Positions 12,400-23,688 of a DNA stretch of 64,000 bases are shown one piece after another. Each line of letters opens with the position of its first letter. Positions within the stretch are counted from its first letter, which is position 1. The translations under genes were made by a program, and so were the position numbers. This DNA comes from Euphorbia lathyris (Eukaryota; Streptophyta; Magnoliopsida; Malpighiales; Euphorbiaceae). The notes below the pieces were generated by a model. It was not told where the DNA came from. It saw only the letters and a program-made list of their open reading frames with translations, and ran no database searches. The DNA lies in the NCBI RefSeq assembly GCF_963576675.1, contig NC_088916.1, positions 6,587,001-6,651,000 on the forward strand, read 5' to 3'.

Positions 12400-12640
12400 T
12401 CCTGAACTTGGCCTAAAAAGCAGATTGACTTCCTAAATTTACATAGTGTCTCATTAGTTCCGTGAACTTGCTTAAAGTGGATAACTCCTTATGTCCACAT
12501 GGCAGAACCAGAGTGGATTTTAACAAATTGAAAAGTATACCACTTTATGCAAGTTTAGGAGGTGCATATGTCATTCTAAGCAACTTCAGTAGGCCAATAG
12601 GTCATTTTAAACCTATGATGCACTGACTCGGGGTGTGGAC
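12400..12640. repeat. Small inverted-repeat element downstream of mitoferrin
   Basis: 'AGTTCCGTGAACTTGC' and 'TGCAAGTTTAGGAGGTGC' face each other around a short centre, in the style of the TIR elements elsewhere in the window. No target duplication was found and the ends are not defined. Confidence 0.3.
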
Positions 12641-12982
12641 ATGGGTGCGGCAAATGACATTTTAAAAAAATATAAGACACGGGTGTGGCGGGACACGGCA
12701 AATTTTATATATATTACATATAAAAATATATAAAAAAACTTGATAAATCACAAATTACTTATAAACCATAAAAAGACATCCATAATAAGATAACTCACTA
12801 ATTCATCAAAAACATCTAATACTTCAAGTAAAATTAAAAATCAAACCAAAGTATTTTAGGGTTTTTGACAAAAATCACAGGAAAAGAAAGAAGCCCTACA
12901 AGTTAGAATCGCGATAACGACAAGTGAGAATTAGATGTATTTAAGATTTTTTTGTCAAATTTTGTAATTGAATCATATGTTT

Positions 12983-13310
12983 AGAATCGTGATAACCGAT
13001 TAAGGTGGTTTGGCCATGTAAGACGAAGAACGCTTGATGTGCCGGTTAGGAGGACTGAAGAGTGGCAAAGGGATGTAGTGGTGAGGGGTAGGGGTAGACC
13101 TAAGCAAACTTGGAGGAGGGTGATCGAGAGTGATATGAGTTTATTAGGGATTGAGGAGAATATGGTAGTGGATAGGACAGAGTGGAGGGAGAGAATTTGT
13201 GTCGCTGACACGACTTGATTGCACGGTTTCATATGATGGTTCATGCTAGCCGACCCCGAATCATTTAGGGACACGTAGTGCACCGGGCTGCCCTTTATCA
13301 TTATTTGGGT
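12983..13310 (+). pseudogene. 3' end of an RTE-type LINE
   Basis: One frame reads RLRWFGHVRRRTLDVPVRR, then RGRGRPKQTWRRVIESDM, then EWRERICVADTT and a stop. This is the C-terminal tail found after the reverse transcriptase of plant RTE-like LINEs. It is followed by the 3' UTR-like sequence 'TTGATTGCACGGTTTCATA' and 'GCCGACCCCGAATCATTT'. Everything upstream is missing, as expected for 5' truncation during target-primed reverse transcription. The last bases (GTGCACCGGGCTGCCCTTT) resemble an Au SINE tail. Confidence 0.65.
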
Positions 13311-13746
13311 CCAAAATTGCTCCAAGTTGGACTCGTTAAGGACAAAATTCTACCATTTTTTTTTAAATGTTAAGGGTATATCTGCGCTTCTCTAAAAACA
13401 TTGGGGCAAAATTGTATATCATCCTGAAAAGGATCTGTAGAATAGAATGTACTGTAGGATATGTATGCCTAAAGAACGCGTTGTTTTGCCCTAAATAATT
13501 GAATTTCTCGTACAATTATAAGCAAGAAAAAGTGTCGTTCATATGTGTTGATTTTAAGCTTGGCAACTCTTTTACCATTGTTCATATTTTCTTATGGTTT
13601 CCGTTGCCATTGTCGGTGGAGCAATGGTAAGTCCTCTTGTAAGTAGGGTTGTGAAGGAGTTGAGCTGCTCATGTGTTCGGTTCGATTTATAATTGAGTCG
13701 AGTTTGAACACGATTTTGAGGCTCGTCTCGTAATGAGCCGAGTTTG

Positions 13747-13770
13747 AGCACGACGAAACTCGTATGGAAT
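13747..13770. repeat. Left copy of a 24-bp direct duplication flanking the Athila insertion
   Basis: The 24 bases AGCACGACG...TATGGAAT are repeated exactly at 25585-25608, right after the outer end of the 5' LTR. Together they bracket the whole retroelement complex. The usual LTR-element duplication is 5 bp. Confidence 0.85.
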
Positions 13771-14204
13771 AGCTTCTGGTGGTACCCCATTTTGCTTAAG
13801 CATAGAACAATGTTTAACAAATTTATTTAAATGGGAGTTTGGATCTTCTCTCGGATCTCCGCCAAATTGACCGGAGTTTTGTATAAGTTGGATCATTGCC
13901 GGCTTGATCTCGAAGTTGTTTGCTCCAATGGTAGGTTCCACGATACTTGAATTCATGTCCAAACGGTTCGGAGTGAGTAGATCCATGATGGAACGTTCCT
14001 CTTGCGCCATGTTTGCTCTTCGATTAGCCAAGTTCCTATGAAAAGTACGCTCAATTTCAGGATCGGGCAATAATAAAGGCCAACTTAAACTTCTTGTGTT
14101 CATAAAAACAACAAAAATAAAAGAAAATAAAACGTCTAAATTAATAGAAGCTCGACTAGATTAATATTATAATTCTACTATCCCCGGCAACGGCGCCAAA
14201 AACT
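13771..14204 (-). pseudogene. Second PBS, leader and truncated gag beyond the 3' LTR
   Basis: On the minus strand, sequence leaving the 3' LTR continues into a second primer-binding site (14181-14198), a leader, and a gag start at 14103 whose first 111-112 codons are the same as those of the full polyprotein. It stops at 13771, where AAT is shared by the gag sequence and the flank. The frame runs on into flanking DNA with unrelated residues (PYEFRRAQ...) to 13687. It differs from the corresponding 5' internal region by about two bases: one in the PBS and one in gag (CTATG versus CTGTG in plus orientation). Confidence 0.85.
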
Positions 14205-16088
14205 TGATGCGCGTTTTACGTATACATGCATGTGAAGGCAAGTGTACCTTAGTCGTGTATCAAGTAATAAAGTGAAAGTAGAGTATCGTTCCCACGAGGA
14301 TGGTGATTATAAGTACTAATCTCTTTGCTTACTATCTATTATTTAAACAACCGAAATGTAGAGTTTGTTGGACAGCCAAGCTAAGACTTAAGCAAGAAGT
14401 GAAATAAAAATTACACAAATTAAGTGAGAGATTACTTATAATAAAAGAAACTAAGGCTTCTAGCTTCACTTAACCTCTTTGCTTGGTAAAACACTTAACC
14501 CCTTTTAAGTTGTTTATCCTTTTTAAGATGGCGATTTTTCTTATTAACTAATAGTTCTCGAGATCGGTTCTAAACTCTCGACTAATTACTTTCCCTTGGT
14601 CCGGCTCAAGTAATTAATCAAGAGAAGCATTAAGTTTTTTTAGTTCCAAACCTTCGATTTATTACTTTCCCTTGGTCCGGCTCAAGTAATAAATCTAAGA
14701 TTTGTAACAAGATTAAATCTAAACATTTTTAACCTACTTTACCTTGGTCCGGCTAAAGTGATTACCTAAGATTCAAGAAAAACCGCTCGAGTAATTAGTT
14801 CTAAACTTTCGATTAATTACTTTCCCTTGGTCCGGCTCAAGTAATTAATCCAAAGAAGCATTAAGTTTTCTTATTTCCAAACCTTCGATTTATTACTTTC
14901 CCTTGGTCCGGCTCAAGTAATAAATTAAAGATTTGTAATAAGATTCATGAAAAACCTTGGAAAACTAATAAGCCACACTAAATGGTCATTAGGTCCAACT
15001 TATGAATTTCGATTAATCAATTTAATCACGGTCAATATAAACGATTAATTATATCCAAGTAGAGAGTTGGCCCATCTCCTACAAGCATTAAGAATCATAA
15101 GTTAGTTCTCCAAAAGGATAAAGATAACTTAAATAGGTTAAACGTAATTACCACATAATTAAGGTTAAGATCCACTTTTAGCCTTAGTTAAGAGGGGTTT
15201 AGCCCATCATTAGATTAAAACACATTTTAGAAAGATAGATAATAGTGTTCATATTAATAAAAGAGATTAAAGTTTAGAAGAAACCGTAGTGACGATTACC
15301 GAACGAACTTCTTCGGTAACTTGAAACTTACTTTTATTAGATGAACTTTTGCACAAATAACACTCTAACAATAATAAGAACAACACAAACAACTAATTCT
15401 TAAGGATAAGAATCAACAAAATAACATTATAGAGGGAAGAATTAAGCCTAAGCTTGGTGTGTCTTCAAATGGCACCCAAGGCCTCCTTTAATAGTAAAAT
15501 GGTACACAAAATTCCAAAGACCAAGTCATCCTTATGGCCTCCCACTCCTTATCATCTGAATTTAGCATTTAAGAGAGCATGGGGGGAAGATTTTAATAAT
15601 TTAGGAGTTGAAATGTCAAAGGAATCTTAGGCTTCAACATATTCATCAACTTTGGATAATTTTCTGGGCCTGATGCACTTCGAATTTGGAGATGATTATT
15701 ATTAAACATTTGTTCATCTTTCTCTTAGCTTTCCAACGCATTTTGAATCGCCTCAATCCGAGTCCGTATGAGGGAGAAAAGTTGAAAATACGAAAATGTG
15801 TCAAATCTGTCCTAATGTGAACAATTAGACTCTTATCTTGCAGCACCTATCCGCGACGAAGTGCACGCTGGGTGTCACTAAAGATCCTCTTTTACTCCCG
15901 AGCTGCCGCCTTAAGCCCCGACTTGGTTATTTGTACCGAAAACCTTGCGAAAATGCCTAGAAAACACATAAAGTGGCTTAGATACATAAAATGAAGAAAA
16001 ATACAAAAACCATCATTAAAATTTATTAAAATGGTACAAAATAGCTAGTAATTAAATACTAAAAATGCTATAAATTATGACGATAACA
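14205..16088 (-). repeat. 3' LTR of the Athila element
   Basis: 1884 bp, nearly identical to 23689-25584. It is preceded (element sense) by the polypurine tract AAGTTTGGGGGTGT. It contains the hairpin unit array at 14584-14926. Confidence 0.93.
14584..14926. repeat. Array of five hairpin-forming units inside the LTR
   Basis: Five units of the form ATTACTT-TCCCTTGGTCCGGCTC-AAGTAAT start near 14587, 14661, 14732, 14814 and 14890. In each, the arms (TTACTT/AAGTAA) are inverted around the same 16-base GC-rich centre; the third unit is degenerate. The same array is in the other LTR at about 24065-24410. Function unknown. Confidence 0.75.
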
Positions 16089-16102
16089 ACACCCCCAAAC
16101 TT
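16089..16102 (-). other. Polypurine tract of the Athila element
   Basis: Minus strand AAGTTTGGGGGTGT directly precedes the 3' LTR, the expected site for plus-strand DNA priming. Confidence 0.7.
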
Positions 16103-16720
16103 AAGCTTTGCTTGTCCTCAAGCAAAGAAAAGAGGAAAACAATTTTATCGTCGAATAAGTTAACGTAAAGACATGAATTATTTCAATCGAAAATGAGCAA
16201 AAATTCTATATTCAAATCTCGGACTATTTCTCTGGATAAAGTTATTTGCTTTTACACTCTTATTTTTCAAACCGACATTTTTCATTATGCTGAATAAAAT
16301 TGAACCAATTTAAACACCTCGCATGGAAGTCACTCTTACGCTCAAGTGTTTAGGGCATTAAATGTTCGCTCAAATCCAATAAAAACACTAACTATTAAAA
16401 ATTTGCATGGTCATCCAAATCTTTACCAAACGCGACCGACTATAAACACGATCAAAAGGTCTTTAATGGGTTGTAACGTTGGTTGAAGGTAAAGGTATGG
16501 AGAAGAGGAGATTTTTGGGTAAATAAATTCATGGGTAATTATTTGATAGATTCACAAGAGGAATTTTGTCTTTCGGAAATTCAGAATTTTTGTAACGGAA
16601 ATCTCTCTTTTATTTTTATTTATAAATATATATGATACTATATATTTTTATTTTTATTTTTATATATATTTTTTTTCTTTTTTTTTTGACTTTATATATA
16701 TATATATAAATATCAATATG

Positions 16721-16771
<51 letters not shown>

Positions 16772-18325
16772 ATGAAATATACGAAAATAGAGAGGTATAA
16801 CCGTTATATATCGGTAGAAGTGTTTGTCTGAATTTCGTATTTATTGTGAATCATCATCTCAAGCATATTGGTTACTAATTACCCATAAATTTAGGGGGAA
16901 CAAAAATGGTATTTATGAAGGGAATGCGGCTTGTAACGTGGTGAAATGAATGGAATGTCTAGGCTCGAAGGGGTGAACGACGGAAAATATGTTTAAGGTG
17001 GGCTATCATTTTGAGTATGAAAAGTGGGGGTAAAACAAGGAAGGCCTTAATCATGTCGTGTTTTGAGCTAGACGCGTGAGGTTTTGACCGGTATTTGATG
17101 CAAATTCTCAAGTTTCGTGTAATTATGGAACACTCGTGAGAAAAAAATGAAGCATTAGTGAATGTTTTTAAATTAGGCTCAAAAACTCACTTTGGAAAGG
17201 TAATGTGTGCCAATTAACTCAATTTTATTCCTCAAAATGTAAATGTCGATTTGTTAAATACTGAGTGAAATCAAAAAAATTTACGTATTCAAAATAGTCC
17301 AAAATTCGTTTACAAAATTTAAGATTTTCAAATAAAGTTTCACCCTATCAAAATTTAACATTTATTCTAGACAAAATTTTGTTTGATTTTCTTGTTCGAT
17401 TAAAGCAAAACTTTAGAGTGGGGTTTTTATTCAAAATTATTTAACAAAAATATTTATTTAAAAGCTAAATAAAGATAGTAAAAATAAAGAGAAAAATAAA
17501 GGTGGTGAAAATAAGGTACAAAATAACACCAAAGTAAAAATAAAGTGTAAAACAACATTAAAATTAGAGGTACGTCACACGACTGAAACAAAAGTAAGAA
17601 AATAACAATAAAAGAGAAAATAAAAATAACGTTCTATCCTTTACTCTCATCCCCCATTAGTGTAGTATTTAGTCCCGAAATGCGAAATAAAAACTAACAC
17701 TAAAGTAGAAAGTAAAGGATAGAAGGACTCTCTGTCGAAGGCAACTGTGAGGATTATAGTATGTGGGGTTGATCGGAGATAGAAATTAAATGCTTAATGG
17801 AGGTTATCGCTGGAAAAGTCGCCGGAGATGGATGGAGGGATGGACGGCTGTGCTGCAAAAAAGAGAGAAGAAGTTAGAAATAAGGAAGAGAACAAAAGTG
17901 GGGGCATTAAGCCTCCTAATCACCCACCTCGTCGAGGTTGAGACCAACCTCGTCGAGGTTGGGATGCACCTCGTCGAGGTCGGGATGCACCTCGTCGAGG
18001 TGATGAGTTCCAGAGACTTGCAAAGTCTCTGGAACTTTACACTTCGACGAGGTGATGTTAACCTCGTCGAGGTGAGGAGTTCCAGAGACTTTGCAAAGTC
18101 TCTGGAACTTTACACTTCGACGAGGTGTGTACACCTCGACGAGGTGTACCTGTAGCCTTTTTTTTTTTTTTTTTTTTTAAGACGAAAAACAAAACGAAAA
18201 TAAAATTGAAATAAATATATATTATAAAAGTAAGAGTGAAAGTTGAGATAAAGAGGTTAGAAATATCGGGTTGCCTCCCGACAAACGCTAAGTTTAACGT
18301 CGATCAGCTCGACGTTATTGAGTGG
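16103..18325 (-). other. Non-coding tail between pol and 3' LTR
   Basis: About 2.2 kb with no convincing frame. It contains a (TA)n run (about 16725-16768), a poly(T) run (plus strand, about 18158-18178), the palindrome array at 17927-18143, and, next to the pol stop, the plus-strand motif GGGTTGCCTCCCGACAAACG. Athila elements often carry an env-like ORF here; none is seen. Confidence 0.7.
17927..18143. repeat. Palindrome array CCTCGWCGAGG with an embedded 32-bp palindrome
   Basis: CCTCGTCGAGG occurs at 17927, 17948, 17969 and 17990, exactly 21 bp apart, then at 18062; CYTCGACGAGG forms occur at about 18042, 18116 and 18133. Between them a perfect 32-bp palindrome (18078-18109, AGTTCCAGAGACTTTG and its reverse complement) and a near-identical 31-bp copy (18006-18036) could each fold into long stems. 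On the minus strand the 21-mers translate as repeats of HLDEV, but no proper coding frame contains them. Confidence 0.85.
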
Positions 18326-21300
18326 CTAGTTGCTCGTGGTCGGGGCATTGAGGTATACGACGGAATCGTTCATGCTTGTGTCTCCTGCCTCGTATAGTTT
18401 CACTCGTTGTCCGTTTACTTTGAATGGTGCCACACCTTCTCGTTGAACCGCGACCACTCCCGAAGGGAATGTTTCGGTTACTTCATACGGCCCGTGCCAT
18501 CTCGACTTCAACTTACCAGGAAAAAGTCGTAATCGAGAGTTGTATAGAAGAACTTTATCCCCCGGTTTGAATGTTCGTGGAATGATATGCTTGTCATGCC
18601 AACGTTTAGTCCGTTCTTTATATAATTTCGCATTTTCGTATGACGAAAGGCGGAATTCATCGAGTTCGTTGAGCTGCATCAAACGTTTTTCTCCTGCAGA
18701 ACACATATCAAAATTTAAAAACTTTAGAGCCCAAAACGACTTGTGTTCTAACTCTACGGGTAGATGGCATGCTTTTCCGAAAACTAGACGATACGGTGAG
18801 GCACCTATAGGGGTTTTAAAAGCCGTCCTATAAGCCCACAAAGCATCGTCTAACTTAATCGACCAATCCTTTCGGGATGAATTTACCGTTTTTTCTAAAA
18901 TGCTCTTTAATTCCCGGTTTGATATTTCAACTTGACCACTTGTTTGGGGATGATACGGGGTGGCTACCCGATGGGTGACTCCGTATTTCGCCAACAATTG
19001 GTCAAATTGCTTGTTGCAAAAGTGCGTGCCACCATCACTAATGATTGCTCGGGGTGTTCCAAATCTAGTGAAGATGTTTTTCTTTAGGAACTTCGTAACC
19101 ACCCGAGCATCATTAGTAGGTGAAGCAATCGCCTCTACCCATTTGGATACGTAATCAACTGCAACAAGCACAAATTGGTTACCAAATGAATTCGGAAAAG
19201 GACCCATAAAATCAATGCCCCACACATCAAAAATTTCACAAACCAATATACTCGATAGGGGCATTTCGTGTCTACGTGATATGTTACCCGTTCGTTGGCA
19301 CTTATCGCAAGATTTTACGAACTCATATGCATCTTTAAAGATCGTAGGCCAATAAAACCCACATTGTAAGACCTTGGCAGCCGTACGGTTTGGACCGTGG
19401 TGGCCACCGGGTTCACGTGAGTGACAAAACTCAAGTATAGATTTTACCTCTTCTTCTGGGATACACCTACGAATCACATTGTCTCCACAAACCTTAAAAA
19501 GGAAAGGCTCATCCCATAGATAGTGCTTTGCATCGGCGAAGAACTTACGTCTTTGTTGGTATGTGAGCCCATGAGGAAGTATATTACCCGCTTGAAAGTT
19601 TGCGAAATCGGCGAACCATGGTAGTGTTGATACGCTAAACAATGATTCATCTGGAAAGAACTCCTTGATCTCTCTTTGCACGTCGGTTCTATGTGGTTCA
19701 AACTCCAATCGTGAAAGGTGATCGGCAACTACATTAGCTACCCCTTTCGTGTCTCGTATCTCCAAATCAAATTCCTGGAGTAGGAGAACCCATCTGATCA
19801 ATCTCGGTTTTGCATCCTGTTTAGATAAGAGATATTTTAGTGCGGAATGATCAGTGTAAACGATAACTTTTGAAAGCACAAGATAAGAACGAAATTTATC
19901 AAAAGCGAAAACAATTGCTAGTAGCTCCTTTTCGGTTGTTGTATAATTTTGTTGTGCTTCATTCAACGTCCTACTAGCAAAGTATATCGGTTGAAAATTC
20001 TTATCTTTTCGCTGTCCCAAACATGCTCCAACTGCTAAATCGCTAGCGTCACACATTAGTTCAAAAGGTAAACTCCAATTAGGACTAATCATTATTGGTG
20101 CATCAATTAACTTTTCTTTCAATAGTTCAAAGGCGGATAAGCATTCTTTAGAAAAGTTAAACTCAACATCTTTCATCAACAGTTGGGTCAATGGCTTTGA
20201 AATTTTCGAGAAATCTTTTATGAAACGCCTATAGAATCCTACATGCCCGAGAAAGCTTCGGATAGCCTTAACAGAATTAGGCGGTGGCAATTTTGCAATT
20301 ACCTCCACCTTTGCCGGATCTACTTCTATGCCTTGACATGATACTTTATGACCTAGAACAATTGATTCATTGACCATAAACTGACATTTTTCCCAATTTA
20401 GAATCAAATTAGTATCTTCACATCTTTTAAGCACTAGTTCCAAATTATGCAAGCAACTATCAAATGTTTTTCCAAACACGGAAAAATCGTCCATGAAAAC
20501 CTCCATGAAGTTTTCAATCATGTCATCAAAAATTGCCATCATGCACCTTTGAAAAGTAGCCGGGGCATTACATAATCCGAAAGGCATTCTACGATAGGCA
20601 AAAGTTCCATATGGACATGTAAAAGTTGTTTTCTCTTGGTCGCTTGGAGCAACCGGGATTTGCATGTATCCGGAATAGCCATCTAAATTACACATATAAG
20701 CATGTCCCAACAATCTTTCAAGCATTTGATCGATGAAAGGTAAAGGAAAATGGTCTTTCCGAGTGGCATCATTCAATTTTCGGTAATCAATACACATGCG
20801 CCACCCGGTTACCTTTCTTACCGGGATTAGTTCATTTTTTTCATTAGCTTGAACAGTTATACCTCCCTTTTTAGGTACGACTTGTACCGGACTTACGCAA
20901 CTACTATCCGAGATTGGATAGATGATACCTGCATGGAGTTTTAGAATTTCAGTTTTCACCACTTCCTTCATGCTTGGGTTTAGGCGTCTTTGAGGTTGGG
21001 CCGTCGGTTTAACTTGTTCTTCCATGAAAATTTTGTGTGTGCAAATAGAAGGACTTATTCCTTTGATGTCCGCCAATGTCCATCCGAAAGCTTTCTTGTG
21101 ATCTTTGAGCACATTAATCAATTTCTCTTCCATTTCACCTGTCAAAGAAGAAGAAATTACAACAGGTAAGTTTGAGTTTTCACTTAAAAATGCATATTTC
21201 AAATGAGATGGTAAGGGTTTAAGGTCTAATTCGGGTGGCTCTTCCAATGATGATTTGGGCCTCGGTTTGTCCCCTCGGATGATTTTCTCATATTGGTCAC

Positions 21301-23587
21301 GGATCCACATGCAATCCTCGGGGTCATAAGTCAAATTGGCAATTTCTCGATCTATCACGACCTCCTCTTGATTTAACCCGAGACCATTTAGCATTACTTT
21401 TTCCAATGGGTCTTCACACATGTCATTCTGAAAAACATCTTTTACAACTTCGTCTGTTATATCAAGAAAGTTGCAATGGTCAATATTTTCGGAAGGATAC
21501 TTTAAAGAATTGAAAACATTAAAAATCACTTCCTCATCTTGTAACCGGAGAATTAATTTCCCTTGTTGCACATCTATAAGTGTTCTCCCGGTTGCTAGAA
21601 AAGGACGACCCAAAATTATCGGGACTCGATCATCCTCCTCCATATCAAGAACAATAAAATCAGCCGGAAAGATGAATTTATCCACCTTAACCAACACATC
21701 TTCTACAAACCCTTTGGGGTATGCAAGAGAACGGTCGGCTAATTGTAAGGAAACCTTAGTGGGTTTCGGCTCTCCTAAACCCAATTTTCGAAAGATACTT
21801 AATGGCATGAGATTTATGCTTGCTCCAAGATCACATAGAGCTCTTTCGAAATACATACCACCGATAGTACACGGGATAGAGAAACTTCCCGGGTCCTTCA
21901 ATTTGGGTGGTAGTTTATTGAGTAGGATAGCCGAACATCCTTCCGTTAATTTCACTGTTTCATTATCCTCCAATTTTCTCTTTTTGGAAAGTATATCTTT
22001 TAAAAATTTAGCATACATGGGCATATTTTCCAAGGCTTCCGCAAACGGAATATTTATATGTAATTTCTTGAAAATGTCGAAAAATTTGGAGAATTGCTTT
22101 TCTTGTTTCTCCTTGTTCAACCTTTGGGGAAATGGAATTTTTGTTTTGTAGGGTTGAACAAGTGGATCCGCAAAAAGCTTAGGAGGAGATGGATCTTGAG
22201 GTTGAGAAGTACTTACCTCATCCGTGGTATCTTTTACCTGTTTGCTCGGAGCCGATTGTAACTCTTTGTTGTTTCTCAATGTGATGGCTTTCACATGCTC
22301 CTTTGGATTTGTTTCCGTGTTGCTTGGAAGGGATCCCATAGGACATTCGGACATGGCTTTTGCTAATTGGCTTATGCTCGTTTCAAGCCCTTTTGTGAAC
22401 GTCTCTTGATTTCTCTTCCATTCCTCCATACCTGCAAGACGAGATTCCATTTTTGCAAGAATTGTTACAATAGCCGAAGCTTCATCACCGTTATTTCTCT
22501 TTTCATTAGGATTAAATCCGGGTGGAGGTCTTTGCGGATTTTGCACATTTTGATTATTAGTCCATGAGAAATTAGGGTGATTTCTCCAACCATTGTTGTA
22601 CGTGTTGGAATAAGGATTAGATTGCTTAAAATTTCCCACAAAGTTTGCACTAGCGGTATCCCCAAGGAATGGGTTTGCCGCTTGACAATCCTCACTCTTA
22701 TGCCCATTTAAACCACATAAATCACACAAATTATTTTGGTTCAAATTAGCCATTAATAGATCCAATTTTTTATTTAACTCATCAATGCTAGATCTTGATG
22801 ACGAATCAACCAAATATGTTCCCGCTCTTGTTTCGAGGTTTTTCTCCGCTTGCCAATGAGAGCACCTTTCCGCCAATTCTTGGATTAAATCATAAGCCTC
22901 CGTTTGGGTTTTCTTAAGAATGTTGCCACCTGCGGCGGAATCAATTGTGGCACAGTTAGCGGAAGATAAACCATTATAAAAAATACTAACCTGTTGCCAC
23001 TTCTCAAATCCATGATGTGGGCATTTCTTCAATAGTCGACGAAATCGCTCCCACGCATCATATAGTGTCTCTCTCTCGGTTTGGCGAAAAGAACTTATCT
23101 CGTTTTTGTACATCGCCGTTTTAGATGGAGGGAAGTACTTAGCTAAGAATTTCTTAACTAACTCATCCCATGTTCCAATGGATCCGGCCTCGAGAGAATC
23201 CAACCAGTCAGCTGCATCATCCCTTAAAGAAAAAGAAAACAATTTTAGTTTAATAGCTTCTGGTGGTACCCCATTTTGCTTAAGCATAGAACAATGTTTA
23301 ACAAATTTATTTAAATGGGAGTTTGGATCTTCTCTCGGATCTCCGCCAAATTGACCGGAGTTTTGTATAAGTTGGATCATTGCCGGCTTGATCTCGAAGT
23401 TGTTTGCTCCAATGGTAGGTTCCACGATACTTGAATTCATGTCCAAACGGTTCGGAGTGAGTAGATCCATGATGGAACGTTCCTCTTGCGCCATGTTTGC
23501 TCTTCGATTAGCCAAGTTCCTGTGAAAAGTACGCTCAATTTCAGGATCGGGCAATAATAAAGGCCAACTTAAACTTCTTGTGTTCAT
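18326..23587 (-). CDS. Athila-type gag-pol polyprotein, 1753 aa, uninterrupted
   Basis: A single frame encodes, in order: gag capsid region (about 60-260); a zinc knuckle [14 protein letters not shown] (288-301, CX2CX4HX4C); an aspartic protease with CDLGAS (585-590) and ILGRPFL (658-664); reverse transcriptase with [12 protein letters not shown] (1001-1012) and the catalytic FMDD (1031-1034); RNase H (about 1140-1290, [24 protein letters not shown]); integrase with an HHCC zinc finger (HHGPNRTAA ... CDKCQR), the DFMGPFP and SDGGTHF catalytic stretches and the later E; then a C-terminal tail. It makes the proteins for reverse transcription in virus-like particles and for integration. No internal stop or frameshift is present, so the copy may still be competent. 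The start ATG lies about 100 bp downstream of the LTR, with an identical N-terminus in the truncated second copy. Confidence 0.95.
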   Translation of the reverse strand: MNTRSLSWPLLLPDPEIERTFHRNLANRRANMAQEERSIMDLLTPNRLDMNSSIVEPTIGANNFEIKPAMIQLIQNSGQFGGDPREDPNSHLNKFVKHCSMLKQNGVPPEAIKLKLFSFSLRDDAADWLDSLEAGSIGTWDELVKKFLAKYFPPSKTAMYKNEISSFRQTERETLYDAWERFRRLLKKCPHHGFEKWQQVSIFYNGLSSANCATIDSAAGGNILKKTQTEAYDLIQELAERCSHWQAEKNLETRAGTYLVDSSSRSSIDELNKKLDLLMANLNQNNLCDLCGLNGHKSEDCQAANPFLGDTASANFVGNFKQSNPYSNTYNNGWRNHPNFSWTNNQNVQNPQRPPPGFNPNEKRNNGDEASAIVTILAKMESRLAGMEEWKRNQETFTKGLETSISQLAKAMSECPMGSLPSNTETNPKEHVKAITLRNNKELQSAPSKQVKDTTDEVSTSQPQDPSPPKLFADPLVQPYKTKIPFPQRLNKEKQEKQFSKFFDIFKKLHINIPFAEALENMPMYAKFLKDILSKKRKLEDNETVKLTEGCSAILLNKLPPKLKDPGSFSIPCTIGGMYFERALCDLGASINLMPLSIFRKLGLGEPKPTKVSLQLADRSLAYPKGFVEDVLVKVDKFIFPADFIVLDMEEDDRVPIILGRPFLATGRTLIDVQQGKLILRLQDEEVIFNVFNSLKYPSENIDHCNFLDITDEVVKDVFQNDMCEDPLEKVMLNGLGLNQEEVVIDREIANLTYDPEDCMWIRDQYEKIIRGDKPRPKSSLEEPPELDLKPLPSHLKYAFLSENSNLPVVISSSLTGEMEEKLINVLKDHKKAFGWTLADIKGISPSICTHKIFMEEQVKPTAQPQRRLNPSMKEVVKTEILKLHAGIIYPISDSSCVSPVQVVPKKGGITVQANEKNELIPVRKVTGWRMCIDYRKLNDATRKDHFPLPFIDQMLERLLGHAYMCNLDGYSGYMQIPVAPSDQEKTTFTCPYGTFAYRRMPFGLCNAPATFQRCMMAIFDDMIENFMEVFMDDFSVFGKTFDSCLHNLELVLKRCEDTNLILNWEKCQFMVNESIVLGHKVSCQGIEVDPAKVEVIAKLPPPNSVKAIRSFLGHVGFYRRFIKDFSKISKPLTQLLMKDVEFNFSKECLSAFELLKEKLIDAPIMISPNWSLPFELMCDASDLAVGACLGQRKDKNFQPIYFASRTLNEAQQNYTTTEKELLAIVFAFDKFRSYLVLSKVIVYTDHSALKYLLSKQDAKPRLIRWVLLLQEFDLEIRDTKGVANVVADHLSRLEFEPHRTDVQREIKEFFPDESLFSVSTLPWFADFANFQAGNILPHGLTYQQRRKFFADAKHYLWDEPFLFKVCGDNVIRRCIPEEEVKSILEFCHSREPGGHHGPNRTAAKVLQCGFYWPTIFKDAYEFVKSCDKCQRTGNISRRHEMPLSSILVCEIFDVWGIDFMGPFPNSFGNQFVLVAVDYVSKWVEAIASPTNDARVVTKFLKKNIFTRFGTPRAIISDGGTHFCNKQFDQLLAKYGVTHRVATPYHPQTSGQVEISNRELKSILEKTVNSSRKDWSIKLDDALWAYRTAFKTPIGASPYRLVFGKACHLPVELEHKSFWALKFLNFDMCSAGEKRLMQLNELDEFRLSSYENAKLYKERTKRWHDKHIIPRTFKPGDKVLLYNSRLRLFPGKLKSRWHGPYEVTETFPSGVVAVQREGVAPFKVNGQRVKLYEAGDTSMNDSVVYLNAPTTSN

Positions 23588-23664
23588 AAAAACAACAAAA
23601 ATAAAAGAAAATAAAACGTCTAAATTAATAGAAGCTCGACTAGATTAATATTATAATTCTACTA

Positions 23665-23682
23665 TCCCCGACAACGGCGCCA
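23665..23682 (-). other. Primer-binding site, tRNA-Asp type
   Basis: Minus strand TGGCGCCGTTGTCGGGGA, seven bases inside the 5' LTR end. It differs by one base from TGGCGCCGTTGCCGGGGA, which is present in the second copy (14198-14181) and is the usual Athila site complementary to the tRNA-Asp 3' end. Confidence 0.8.
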
Positions 23683-23688
23683 AAAACT

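Noticed and set aside
13687..14103. A separate short gag gene of 138 aa
   Set aside because: Its first ~111 codons duplicate the Athila gag and the rest is flanking DNA read through by chance; annotated as a truncated copy.
16725..16768. Long (TA)n tract as a possible origin or regulatory site
   Set aside because: A simple microsatellite within the Athila untranslated tail; nothing else supports a function.
17927..18143. Regularly spaced 21-bp repeats that could suggest a CRISPR-like array or a peptide repeat (HLDEV)
   Set aside because: The genome is eukaryotic, the repeats lie inside an LTR retrotransposon, there are no distinct spacers, and no proper coding frame contains the peptide repeat.
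21471..22151. 226-codon plus-strand frame inside the Athila gag-pol
   Set aside because: Antisense shadow of the protease-RT region, with no independent homology.
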